From UMGS1474 sp050946775 (GTDB lineage: Bacteria > Bacillota > Clostridia > Oscillospirales > Acutalibacteraceae): DNA of 5,953 nt. The notes beneath the pieces are model-generated. The model ran no database searches. It was not told where the DNA came from and saw only the letters and a program-made list of their open reading frames with translations. The translations under genes and the position numbers were made by a program. Of the stretch, positions 1 to 5,703 are shown piece after piece. Each line of letters starts with the position of its first letter. Positions within the stretch are counted from its first letter, which is position 1. The stretch is taken from the NCBI GenBank assembly GCA_050946775.1, contig JBMNVL010000113.1, forward strand, positions 1 to 5,953, read 5' to 3'.

Positions 1-831
1 CGCAGCCTCTTCAAAAAATACCGCAAGACCCTGTGGAACCCTTTTATCGGCGCCATCCAGCGCTACCGGCTGATCGAGGAAGGGGACCGCATCGCCGTGT
101 GCGTGTCGGGCGGCAAGGATTCCATGCTGCTCGCCAAGCTGATCCAGATGCTGCAGCGGGTCAGCGAGGTGCCTTTCGAGGCGGTGTATCTGGCGATGGA
201 TCCCGGTTATAGCCCTGCCAACCGCCGCAGGCTGGAGGACAACGCCGCCCTGCTGGGACTGCCTTTGCAGGTGTTCGAGACCAACGTCTTCCGGGTGGCG
301 GACCGGGCGGAAAAATCCCCCTGCTACCTGTGCGCCAAAATGCGCCGGGGCCATTTGTACAGCGAGGCGAAAAAACGCGGCTGCAACAAAATCGCGCTGG
401 GCCACCATTTCAACGACGTGATCGAAACCACCCTGCTGGGGATGCTGTACGGCTCTCAACTGCAGGGGATGCTCCCCAAGCTGCACAGCCAGAATTTCGA
501 GGGGATGGAGTTAATCCGTCCTCTGTACGCCGTCCGGGAAGAGGACGTTCTGGCCTGGAAACGGTACAACGGGCTGGATTTTCTGCAGTGCGCCTGCCGT
601 TTTACCGAGCGGCGGGACGCGTCGGGCGACGGGATCGGCGATTCCAAGCGCCAGGAGATCAAGGCGCTGATCCACCAGCTGAAGCAAACCAATCCCAACG
701 TGGAAAACAGCCTGTTCCATAGCATCCACGCGGTGTGCCTGGACACCTTTCCCGGCTACAAAAGCGGCGGGATCGAACACAGTTTTTTGGAGGATTACGA
801 TGGCGAAGACGAAGGAACTGCCCCCGTTTGA
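1..831 (+). CDS. ttcA: TtcA-family tRNA 2-thiocytidine biosynthesis protein, 5'-truncated by window edge
   Basis: The frame is open from base 1, so the true start lies upstream; the GTG at 97 falls inside the PP-loop and is not the start. The visible 276 residues contain the ATP-binding PP-loop SGGKDS (visible residues 36-41), a CYLC pair (C108, C111), the GHHFNDVIETT segment, and further cysteines in FLQCACRF (C197, C199). This order matches the TtcA branch of the PP-loop ATPases, which adenylate C32 of certain tRNAs and replace its oxygen with sulfur using an iron-sulfur cluster held by three cysteines. Which C-terminal cysteine is the third ligand cannot be decided here. Only a short N-terminal piece appears to be missing. 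The stop TGA overlaps the next gene by 32 bases, suggesting translational coupling. The family is secure; the exact tRNA substrate in this organism is inferred, and clostridial members are often named only as TtcA family. Confidence 0.9.
   Translation, partial: RSLFKKYRKTLWNPFIGAIQRYRLIEEGDRIAVCVSGGKDSMLLAKLIQMLQRVSEVPFEAVYLAMDPGYSPANRRRLEDNAALLGLPLQVFETNVFRVADRAEKSPCYLCAKMRRGHLYSEAKKRGCNKIALGHHFNDVIETTLLGMLYGSQLQGMLPKLHSQNFEGMELIRPLYAVREEDVLAWKRYNGLDFLQCACRFTERRDASGDGIGDSKRQEIKALIHQLKQTNPNVENSLFHSIHAVCLDTFPGYKSGGIEHSFLEDYDGEDEGTAPV
789..793 (+). promoter_or_regulatory. Ribosome binding site of the DUF2461 gene, inside the ttcA-like gene
   Basis: GGAGG lies 6 bases before the ATG at 800, within the last codons of the TtcA-like frame. 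It fixes the start of the DUF2461 gene and shows that the 32-base overlap is real rather than an overlong ORF. Confidence 0.75.
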
Positions 832-1531
832 GGGGTTTTGCGAGCAGACCGGCGACTTTTTGTGGGGGATCGCCTTTCACAACGAACGAAGCTGGTTTCT
901 GGCGCATAAAGAGGAATACGAGCGGGTGCTCAACCGCCCCTTCCGGATCCTGGCGTCGCAAACGCTCGAGCGGATGCGTCAGCGGTTTCCCAAGGAGGAC
1001 TGGCAGGTGCATATCTCCCGCATTTACCGGGACGCCCGGCGGCTGTACGGCCGCGGGCCGTACAAGGATCACCTGTGGTTCACCGTCTACACCGACGAGC
1101 GTAACGAAGGGCCGTCCTTCTGGTTTTAGATCGAGGGCGGCGGCTTTTCCTACGGGGTGGGGGAATGGGGCGTTCCCGCCCGGCAGATGGAGCTCTATCG
1201 CCAGGCGATCGACGCCGATCCGGCGGCGTTTGAACGGTTGATCAAAAAGCTGGAAAAAGCGGGGGAATACCGGTTGTGGGGCGAGCCCTACAAGCGGCCC
1301 AAGGCCGACCGGGGCGAACGGCTCGACCCGTGGTACAACCGCCGTTCTGTCAGCGTCGGGTATGAACGCACCTTCGGCGGGGATCTGTTTTCTCCCGTTC
1401 TGCCGGATCTGGTGGTTGAGGGGTACGCCCGGCTGATGCCGGTCTACCGGTTTTTGCGGGAGGTGTATCGCGCCTTCAAGGCTGAACAGACCGCCGAGGA
1501 ACACGCCACCGTGTACGGGTTTGAGATCTAA
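800..1531 (+). pseudogene. DUF2461 (TIGR02453-type) family protein interrupted by an in-frame TAG
   Basis: The frame from ATG 800 reads 109 residues, meets TAG at 1127-1129, and continues open in the same frame to TAA at 1529-1531, giving 243 codons if read through. The upstream part (FCEQTGDFLWGIAFHNERSWFLAHKEEYE, then DHLWFTVY) and the downstream part (FSYGVGEWG, EPYKRPKA, LMPVYRFL) together form one complete DUF2461-like protein of about normal family length. Members are uncharacterised; I assign no activity. The stop falls in the segment FWF-stop-IEGGGFSYG, where by my recollection relatives carry Glu, so one GAG-to-TAG change explains it. There is no frameshift and no other stop, so the lesion is recent, a sequencing error, or read through. 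A GTG at 1157 could reinitiate but has no good ribosome binding site. The gene sits between the TtcA-like gene (32-base overlap) and the YgjP-like gene (1-base gap). Confidence 0.7.
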
Positions 1532-1532
1532 T

Positions 1533-2084
1533 ATGGAGTATACCGCGATCCGTTCCCGGCGCAAAACGCTGGGACTGCAGGTGACCGACGACGGGGTGAT
1601 CGTGCGGGTGCCGTACGGGGTGAGCAATCTCGCCGTCGCCCGGTTTGTGGACGATCACCGCGACTGGATCGCCCGCCAGCTGGAAAAGCAGGCGGAGCGC
1701 CGCCGGGCGGTGGAAGCGCTGCCGCCCTTGACGGCGCAGGATATCCGCGCTCTGACGGCGCGGGCCAAGGCGGTCATTCCCGACCGGGCGGCGGTCTTTG
1801 CCCCGCTGATCGGGGTGGATTACGGGCGGATCACCATCCGCTGCCAGCGCACCCGATGGGGCAGTTGCTCAAAAAGGGGCGATCTAAATTTCAATTGCCT
1901 GCTGATGCTGGCGCCGCCCGAGGTGCTGGACAGCGTGGTGATCCACGAGCTTTGCCACCGGCTGGAAATGAACCATTCCCCGGCCTTTTACGCCCACGTG
2001 CGCCGGGTATGCCCCGACTATGACGCCTGTCAAAACTGGCTGAAAGGCAACGGTCCGCTTTTGCTTGGGCGGGTGAGAGGATAA
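1533..2084 (+). CDS. YgjP-like (DUF45/PF01863) zinc metallopeptidase domain protein
   Basis: This 183-residue protein has the layout of the YgjP-like M48-type metallopeptidases. The N-terminal half is rich in beta-strand-like and basic segments (IRSRRKTLGLQV near residues 6-17). A RWGSCS motif is at 108-113, and the zinc motif HELCH at 138-142 is followed by RLEMNHSPAFYAHV, with H148 the probable third zinc ligand and E139 the probable catalytic base. Length and motif order match full-length family members. The physiological substrate is unknown. The ATG at 1533 is preferred over an in-frame TTG at 1521, because it follows the DUF2461 stop by one base (TAATATG) and begins MEYTAIRSRRK as relatives do. 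There is no clear Shine-Dalgarno site, so translation probably depends on ribosomes arriving from the upstream gene; the TAG at 1127 could then reduce its expression. Confidence 0.9.
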   Translation: MEYTAIRSRRKTLGLQVTDDGVIVRVPYGVSNLAVARFVDDHRDWIARQLEKQAERRRAVEALPPLTAQDIRALTARAKAVIPDRAAVFAPLIGVDYGRITIRCQRTRWGSCSKRGDLNFNCLLMLAPPEVLDSVVIHELCHRLEMNHSPAFYAHVRRVCPDYDACQNWLKGNGPLLLGRVRG

Positions 2085-2145
2085 TACTTTTGCGCTTTGT
2101 CCTTATCGCGGGTCAGCCTTAACGCAAAAAATTTCAAAAAAACAC

Positions 2146-2174
2146 TTGACAACCGCTTTTCGATGGGGTAAAAT
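2146..2174 (+). promoter_or_regulatory. Sigma-70/SigA-type promoter of the T-box/trpB2 unit
   Basis: TTGACA at 2146-2151 and TAAAAT at 2169-2174 are separated by exactly 17 bases. The stretch just upstream (2125-2143) has two A-tracts and may act as an UP element. Transcription should start near 2181, a few bases before the first T-box helix. Confidence 0.9.
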
Positions 2175-2180
2175 GCAGCT

Positions 2181-2455
2181 AAACCGATGAGGGAGAGTGA
2201 GTAGATCCGACTCCCTTCTCTTCCAGAGAGCCGCCGGCGGTGGAAGCGCGGCAGAGAAAACCGGATCGAATGGACTCCTGAGGGCGACCGGAAAGGCGCA
2301 AGGCCGAGTATGGGAGACGGAACGGATCCTCCGTAAAAGGGATCGGCGTATGACGGTACGCGATGAGTGGGCGCGGCATAAGCGCCAAGCAGGGTGGCAC
2401 CGCAGGTAAATGTACCTGTCCCGGCAAATTTGTCCGGGACGGGTTTTTTGTTTTT
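2181..2455 (+). promoter_or_regulatory. T-box riboswitch, predicted tRNA-Trp specific, transcriptional
   Basis: This leader lets uncharged tRNA switch on transcription of the downstream gene. Stem I has the AGTA motif (2200-2203) and GAA (2268-2270) of the loop-E/S-turn, flanked by the helix GATCCG 2204-2209 with CGGATC 2262-2267. The specifier that directly follows GAA is TGG at 2271-2273, followed by A: a Trp codon. The lower helix pairs GGAG 2192-2195 with CTCC 2275-2278, and the distal arm pairs GCCGC 2230-2234 with GCGGC 2248-2252. The T-box core AGGGTGGCACCGC starts at 2391. The antiterminator pairs GGG 2392-2394 with CCC 2420-2422 and GCAGGT 2402-2407 with ACCTGT 2414-2419, leaving the 7-base bulge TGGCACC. 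The bulge UGGC pairs with a 3' GCCA tRNA end, fitting the G73 discriminator expected of bacterial tRNA-Trp. The antiterminator shares bases 2414-2422 with the terminator, so the two exclude each other. Confidence 0.97.
2414..2455 (+). terminator. Intrinsic terminator of the T-box riboswitch
   Basis: The core arms GTCCCGG (2418-2424) and CCGGGAC (2434-2440) are extended by ACCT/GGGT (2414-2417 with 2441-2444) to an 11-bp stem, followed by T6-G-T5 (2444-2455). Its 5' arm is the 3' strand of the antiterminator, so it forms only when uncharged tRNA is absent. Confidence 0.95.
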
Positions 2456-2471
2456 CTCAGGAGGTACAACC

Positions 2472-2510
2472 ATGAAACCGTTGACCAAACGATGGCGACG
2501 CGTACGCTGA
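2472..2510 (+). CDS. Possible 12-residue leader peptide with a Trp codon, between T-box and trpB2
   Basis: A full AGGAGG site (2459-2464) lies 7 bases before ATG 2472, right after the T-box terminator. The frame encodes MKPLTKRWRRVR and ends at TGA 2508-2510, 41 bases before the trpB2 start. Only one Trp codon is present (codon 8, 2493-2495), next to several Arg codons including two CGA. That Trp codon lies in a potential hairpin: GATG 2491-2494 with CATC 2516-2519 and GACG 2497-2500 with CGTC 2512-2515. The ribosome binding site is stronger than needed for chance, and leader peptides behind a tRNA-Trp T-box are known from the anti-TRAP operon of Bacillus. I see no sequence that clearly masks the trpB2 ribosome binding site, so an attenuation mechanism is not demonstrated. 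It could also be a non-functional ORF. Confidence 0.4.
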   Translation: MKPLTKRWRRVR

Positions 2511-2551
2511 CCGTCCATCCACCCGCGTGATAGAAAAAAGGAGTAATCGTC

Positions 2552-3934
2552 ATGGCTGAAAACAAGATCCCCTATAAAATTTACCTGTCCGAATCGGAGA
2601 TGCCCACCCAATGGTACAACCTGCGGGCGGATATGAAGCAAAAGCCCGCGCCGCTGCTCAACCCCGGCACCGGCAAGCCGCTGACCGCCGAGGAGATGAG
2701 TGGCATCTTCTGCGAAGAGCTGGTGGCGCAGGAGCTGGACAACGACACCCCCTTCATCGACATCCCCGAAGAGATCCGGGAATTCTACAAAATGTACCGT
2801 CCCTCGCCGGTGGTGCGCGCCTACTGCCTGGAAAAGGCGCTGGGCACTCCCGCCAAGATCTACTACAAATTTGAGGGCAACAATACCAGCGGCAGCCACA
2901 AGCTCAACTCCGCCATCGCCCAGGCCTATTACGCCAAGAAACAGGGGCTCAAGGGCGTGACCACCGAGACCGGCGCCGGTCAGTGGGGTACGGCGCTGTC
3001 GATGGCCTGCGCCTATCTGGGGCTGGACTGCAAGGTGTACATGGTCAAGGTCAGCTACGAGCAAAAGCCCTTCCGGCGTGAGGTGATGCGCACCTACGGC
3101 GCCGACGTCACCCCCTCTCCCTCCACCACCACCAACGTCGGCCGCAAGATCCTGCAGGAGCATCCCGGCACCACCGGCAGCCTTGGCTGCGCCATTTCCG
3201 AAGCGGTGGAGGTCGCCGTGTCCAACCCCGGCTACCGCTACGTGCTGGGCTCGGTGCTCAATCAGGTGCTGCTCCACCAGTCGGTGATCGGTCTGGAGAC
3301 CAAAACGGCGCTGGACAAATACGGCGTCACCCCCGACATCATCATCGGCTGCGCCGGCGGCGGATCCAACCTCGGCGGCCTGATCGCTCCCTTTATGGGC
3401 GAGAAGCTGCGGGGCGAAAAGGACTACCGCATCATCGCCGTCGAGCCGGCGTCCTGTCCCAGCTTCACCCGCGGCAAATTCGCCTACGATTTTTGCGATA
3501 CCGGCATGATCTGCCCGCTGGCCAAGATGTACACCCTCGGCTCGAGCTTCATCCCCTCGGCCAACCACGCCGGCGGCCTGCGGTTCCACGGGATGTCCTC
3601 CACCCTCAGCCAGCTCTACCACGACGGCTATATGGAGGCCACCTCGGTGGAGCAGACGGCGGTCTTTGAGGCGGCGGAAAAGTTTGCCCGCACCGAAGGC
3701 ATCCTGCCGGCGCCCGAAAGCTCTCACGCCATCCGGGTGGCCATCGACGAGGCGCTCAAGTGCAAAGAAACCGGCGAGGAGAAGACCATCCTCTTCGGCT
3801 TGACCGGCACCGGCTACTTCGATCTGGTCGCCTATCAGAAATTCAACGACGGCGAGATGACCGACTACATCCCCACCGACGAGGAACTGGCCGAAAGCAT
3901 CGGCAAGCTGCCCGTCGTCCCCGGTCAGGATTGA
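2552..3934 (+). CDS. trpB2: TrpB2-type tryptophan synthase beta chain (TrpB-like PLP enzyme)
   Basis: This 460-residue fold-type II pyridoxal-phosphate enzyme condenses indole with L-serine to make tryptophan in the cytosol. Visible features are the PLP lysine K117 in GSHKLNSA, the ETGAGQWG segment (139-146) with catalytic Glu E139, the phosphate-binding glycine loop GGGSN (269-273), and EGILPAPESSHA (382-393). The longer N-terminal region (about 100 residues before the catalytic core, including PTQWYN and RPSPVVRA) and total length distinguish TrpB2 from the roughly 400-residue TrpB1. TrpB2 enzymes generally lack the surface that binds classical TrpA and often occur away from the trp operon, as here. 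AAGGAG at 2538-2543 lies 8 bases before the ATG. The gene appears monocistronic, controlled by the tRNA-Trp T-box upstream and ended by the hairpin at 3952. Use of free indole is inferred from the absence of trpA in this window. Confidence 0.95.
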   Translation: MAENKIPYKIYLSESEMPTQWYNLRADMKQKPAPLLNPGTGKPLTAEEMSGIFCEELVAQELDNDTPFIDIPEEIREFYKMYRPSPVVRAYCLEKALGTPAKIYYKFEGNNTSGSHKLNSAIAQAYYAKKQGLKGVTTETGAGQWGTALSMACAYLGLDCKVYMVKVSYEQKPFRREVMRTYGADVTPSPSTTTNVGRKILQEHPGTTGSLGCAISEAVEVAVSNPGYRYVLGSVLNQVLLHQSVIGLETKTALDKYGVTPDIIIGCAGGGSNLGGLIAPFMGEKLRGEKDYRIIAVEPASCPSFTRGKFAYDFCDTGMICPLAKMYTLGSSFIPSANHAGGLRFHGMSSTLSQLYHDGYMEATSVEQTAVFEAAEKFARTEGILPAPESSHAIRVAIDEALKCKETGEEKTILFGLTGTGYFDLVAYQKFNDGEMTDYIPTDEELAESIGKLPVVPGQD

Positions 3935-3951
3935 TCGACGGATACAAACGC

Positions 3952-3994
3952 AAAGCCCCCGGTTCACGGATCATCCGTGAACCGGGGGCTTTTG
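3952..3994 (+). terminator. Terminator of trpB2, probably bidirectional
   Basis: A perfect 20-bp inverted repeat (arms 3952-3971 and 3973-3992, one base between them) has the core AGCCCCCGG/CCGGGGGCT and AAA/TTT ends. It begins 17 bases after the trpB2 stop. The plus-strand T-run is only four bases (3991-3994), and the minus strand reads CTTTGCGTTTG, so the stability of the stem must do most of the work. It lies between convergent genes and may serve both. Confidence 0.8.
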
Positions 3995-4015
3995 AACGGG
4001 TGGAAAAGAGTCGAT

Positions 4016-4039
4016 CCCGGGCATGATCGGTTGCCCGGG
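4016..4039 (-). terminator. Stem-loop after the aminopeptidase gene, candidate weak terminator
   Basis: CCCGGGCA (4016-4023) and TGCCCGGG (4032-4039) form a perfect 8-bp stem with an 8-base loop, 24 bases past the aminopeptidase stop. On the minus strand the nearest T-run (CTCTTTT) comes only about 7-13 bases after the stem, so it is at best a weak intrinsic terminator that backs up the hairpin at 3952-3992. It could instead protect the mRNA 3' end. Confidence 0.4.
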
Positions 4040-4063
4040 TCGGCAAAGGGATACGCTTGCGGA

Positions 4064-5287
4064 TCAGAAAGCCCATTTGCCCCGGCGGAAGATGGGAACG
4101 GTTTTGCCGTCGCGGGTAAGCGCGTCGATATCCAATCCCTCGTAGCCGATCATAAAATCGACGTGCTCCATCGAATCGTTGATCCCCAGCGCCCGGCACT
4201 CCTCGAGGGTCATATTCTCGAAGTCCTTGATGGTGTCGGCAAAGCCCATGCCCAGCGCCAGATGACAGGCGGCGTTTTCGTCAAACAGGGTGTTGTAAAA
4301 CAGCAGCCCGGATTCGGAAATGGGGGAATTGACCGGCACCAGCGCGCATTCGCCCAGATAGGCGGCGCCCTCGTCCATGGCGATCATCTGCTCCAAAAGC
4401 GGCTGGTTCTTTTCGGCCTTGACCTCGACGGCCTTGCCGTCTTCAAAGCGGATGGAGAAATTCTCGATCAGCTGCCCTTGATAGGACAGGGGCTTGGTGG
4501 CGTACACGATCCCCTCGGCCTTGCCGCGCATCGGGGAGATGAAGCATTCCTCGGTGGGGATGTTGGGGTTGAAGAAAACGCCGCCGCGGGTGCGGTCGCC
4601 GCCGCCCTTGAAGACGGCCTCGGGAATCATGCCCACGGTCAGATCGGTGCCGTTGTCGCCCTTGTAGCGCAGCTCGGCGATCCCCAGACGGTTGAGATAG
4701 GCGCAGCGGTCGTGCAGATCCCGGTTGTGGGCTTCCCACGCCGCCTGCGGGTCGTCGGTGATCCGGGAGGTGAAAAGAATGGCTTCCCACAGCTTTTCGA
4801 TCGCCTTGCCGCGCGGCAGGTCGGGAAAGAGCTTTTTCGCCCACGCCACGCCGGGAACAGCCGCGATGCACCACTGGTGCTGGTTCTCCAGCTTGTCCCA
4901 GTAGGGCTTGACGATCGGCCAGCTTTTCTGATCGGCCTTCGCCGTCTTTTTGTGATTGATGCCCCTCAACCCGTCGGGATCCTCGGAATCAAGATAGATC
5001 CGGCAGGGCAGGGTGTCCACGTAGTGCTGAAGACGGGCCTTTTCCCACTCTTCGACTCTGGCCAGCGTGGTGACGGTCTGGTGGCGGACGTGCAGCTTAT
5101 ACAGCGGCTGGTAATGGAAATCCACCGTGACCTTTTTCGCCCCGGCTTTGTAGCATTCATCCACCAGCAGCTCCACGAATTTCGGCTGATCGAGATCACA
5201 GCGGATGATCACGTCCTGTCCTTTTTGGATGTTGGCGCCGACCCGCGCGATCAGCCGGGCGTATTGGCGCAAAACGGTTTGTTTCAT
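4064..5287 (-). CDS. M29-family metallo-aminopeptidase (AmpS/PepS/AmpT type)
   Basis: This 407-residue cytosolic enzyme should remove N-terminal amino acids from peptides using two metal ions. The family signature is clear: PTEECFISP with metal ligand E247, LGECALVP with E313, FYNTLFDENAACHLALG with H342, and SMEHVDFMIG with H376 and D378. The N-terminal domain begins KQTVLRQYARLIARVGANIQKGQDV, as is usual. Length matches the family's roughly 410 residues. At the place seven residues after H342, where Thermus-type enzymes have the catalytic-site Tyr, there is F349. The start at 5287 is chosen because AGGAGG (plus-strand 5295-5300) precedes it by 7 bases and the family N-terminus begins there; an upstream ATG at 5383 would add 32 non-homologous, Arg-rich residues. 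The gene is monocistronic, transcribed from the promoter at 5407-5435, and convergent with trpB2. Peptide turnover for amino-acid supply is the likely role. Confidence 0.95.
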   Translation of the reverse strand: MKQTVLRQYARLIARVGANIQKGQDVIIRCDLDQPKFVELLVDECYKAGAKKVTVDFHYQPLYKLHVRHQTVTTLARVEEWEKARLQHYVDTLPCRIYLDSEDPDGLRGINHKKTAKADQKSWPIVKPYWDKLENQHQWCIAAVPGVAWAKKLFPDLPRGKAIEKLWEAILFTSRITDDPQAAWEAHNRDLHDRCAYLNRLGIAELRYKGDNGTDLTVGMIPEAVFKGGGDRTRGGVFFNPNIPTEECFISPMRGKAEGIVYATKPLSYQGQLIENFSIRFEDGKAVEVKAEKNQPLLEQMIAMDEGAAYLGECALVPVNSPISESGLLFYNTLFDENAACHLALGMGFADTIKDFENMTLEECRALGINDSMEHVDFMIGYEGLDIDALTRDGKTVPIFRRGKWAF

Positions 5288-5334
5288 AGAGAAGCCTCCT
5301 CGTTGATGATTTGCCCATGGATCGAAAGGCCCGC

Positions 5335-5372
5335 TGCGAAACGCCAAACACCGTTGCCGCCGGCGTTTCGCA
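5335..5372 (-). other. Stem-loop in the 5' UTR of the aminopeptidase mRNA
   Basis: An 11-bp perfect inverted repeat, TGCGAAACGCC (5335-5345) with GGCGTTTCGCA (5362-5372), encloses a 16-base GC-rich loop. It sits about 28 bases downstream of the predicted transcription start and 35 bases before the ribosome binding site. No T-run follows on the minus strand, so it is not an obvious attenuator; mRNA stability or protein binding are possible roles. I do not recognise a known riboswitch. Confidence 0.5.
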
Positions 5373-5406
5373 TGCCTTTTCACGCTTTTTCAAGCCTATG
5401 CCTATC

Positions 5407-5435
5407 ATTATACTATACCGGAACGAAAAGGACAA
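5407..5435 (-). promoter_or_regulatory. SigA-type promoter of the aminopeptidase gene
   Basis: On the minus strand TTGTCC (5430-5435) and a perfect TATAAT (5407-5412) are 17 bases apart, in an AT-rich patch. Transcription should start near 5400, giving a 5' UTR of about 110 bases. Confidence 0.8.
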
Positions 5436-5468
5436 CCATAAAATGAGGCAAAGAAAAAGGTTGGGCTT

Positions 5469-5491
5469 CGCGCTCTAAGCGGAGGAGCGCG
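5469..5491. other. Short stem-loop between the aminopeptidase promoter and the repeat array
   Basis: CGCGCTC (5469-5475) and GAGCGCG (5485-5491) make a 7-bp stem with a 9-base loop. A T-rich stretch appears on the minus strand only some 15 bases later (plus-strand AAAGAAAAAGG, 5450-5460), so a terminator role is doubtful. Confidence 0.35.
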
Positions 5492-5523
5492 TCGTTGAAA
5501 AAGAGAAAGTGGAATTTGCGAAA

Positions 5524-5701
5524 ATGATGCCGCCGCCTTTGGCGGCTGATGATGTATCTCCGCTGCGCTCCGAAATGATGTTCGCCACTTCTTGCCGCAA
5601 TGATGCGCTGTTTGCCCTCACGTGCCCGCAGGCACACATCATTGCCGCAGGCAACATCATACGCGTAGCACGCATCATTTGCCCGCCAGGGCAAACATCA
5701 T
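5524..5701. repeat. Inverted array of 4 ATGATG and 4 CATCAT boxes alternating with mini-hairpins
   Basis: ATGATG occurs at 5524, 5549, 5575 and 5600 (spacing 25-26). Its reverse complement CATCAT occurs at 5637, 5655, 5673 and 5696 (spacing 18-23). Between boxes lie short GC-rich units, several perfect hairpins: GCCGCC-ttt-GGCGGC (5532-5546), GTGCC-cgca-GGCAC, TTGCC-gca-GGCAA and TTTGCCC-gcca-GGGCAAA; CGT-agc-ACG is weaker. The units at 5555-5574 and 5581-5599 are poor hairpins. The whole element is an imperfect inverted repeat centred near 5620, in which the boxes could pair in nested order. No transposase, coding sequence or target duplication is visible, and I cannot assign it to a named family. 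It is separated by two bases from a terminator. Confidence 0.8.
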
Positions 5702-5703
5702 TG

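Noticed and set aside
659..1627. A 322-codon minus-strand frame across three plus-strand genes
   Set aside because: It crosses the ends of the TtcA-like, DUF2461 and YgjP-like genes, all supported by motifs, and has no promoter, ribosome binding site or family signature.
2197..2409. A 70-codon plus-strand frame starting in the T-box leader
   Set aside because: It lies wholly within the structured T-box RNA, whose motifs account for the sequence, and has no ribosome binding site.
2030..3967. A 645-codon open frame on the minus strand opposite trpB2
   Set aside because: It is the antisense shadow of a G+C-rich gene; its product is Gly/Ala/Val/His-rich without family motifs, and it spans the T-box, its promoter and part of the YgjP-like gene.
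3977..5446. A 489-codon open frame on the plus strand opposite the aminopeptidase gene
   Set aside because: The minus strand encodes an unmistakable M29 enzyme with all metal ligands. The plus-strand frame runs through its promoter and has no recognisable domain.
5524..5701. The box array as a CRISPR array
   Set aside because: Repeats are only 6 bases, the halves are inverted relative to each other, the intervals are hairpins rather than unique spacers, and no cas gene is present.
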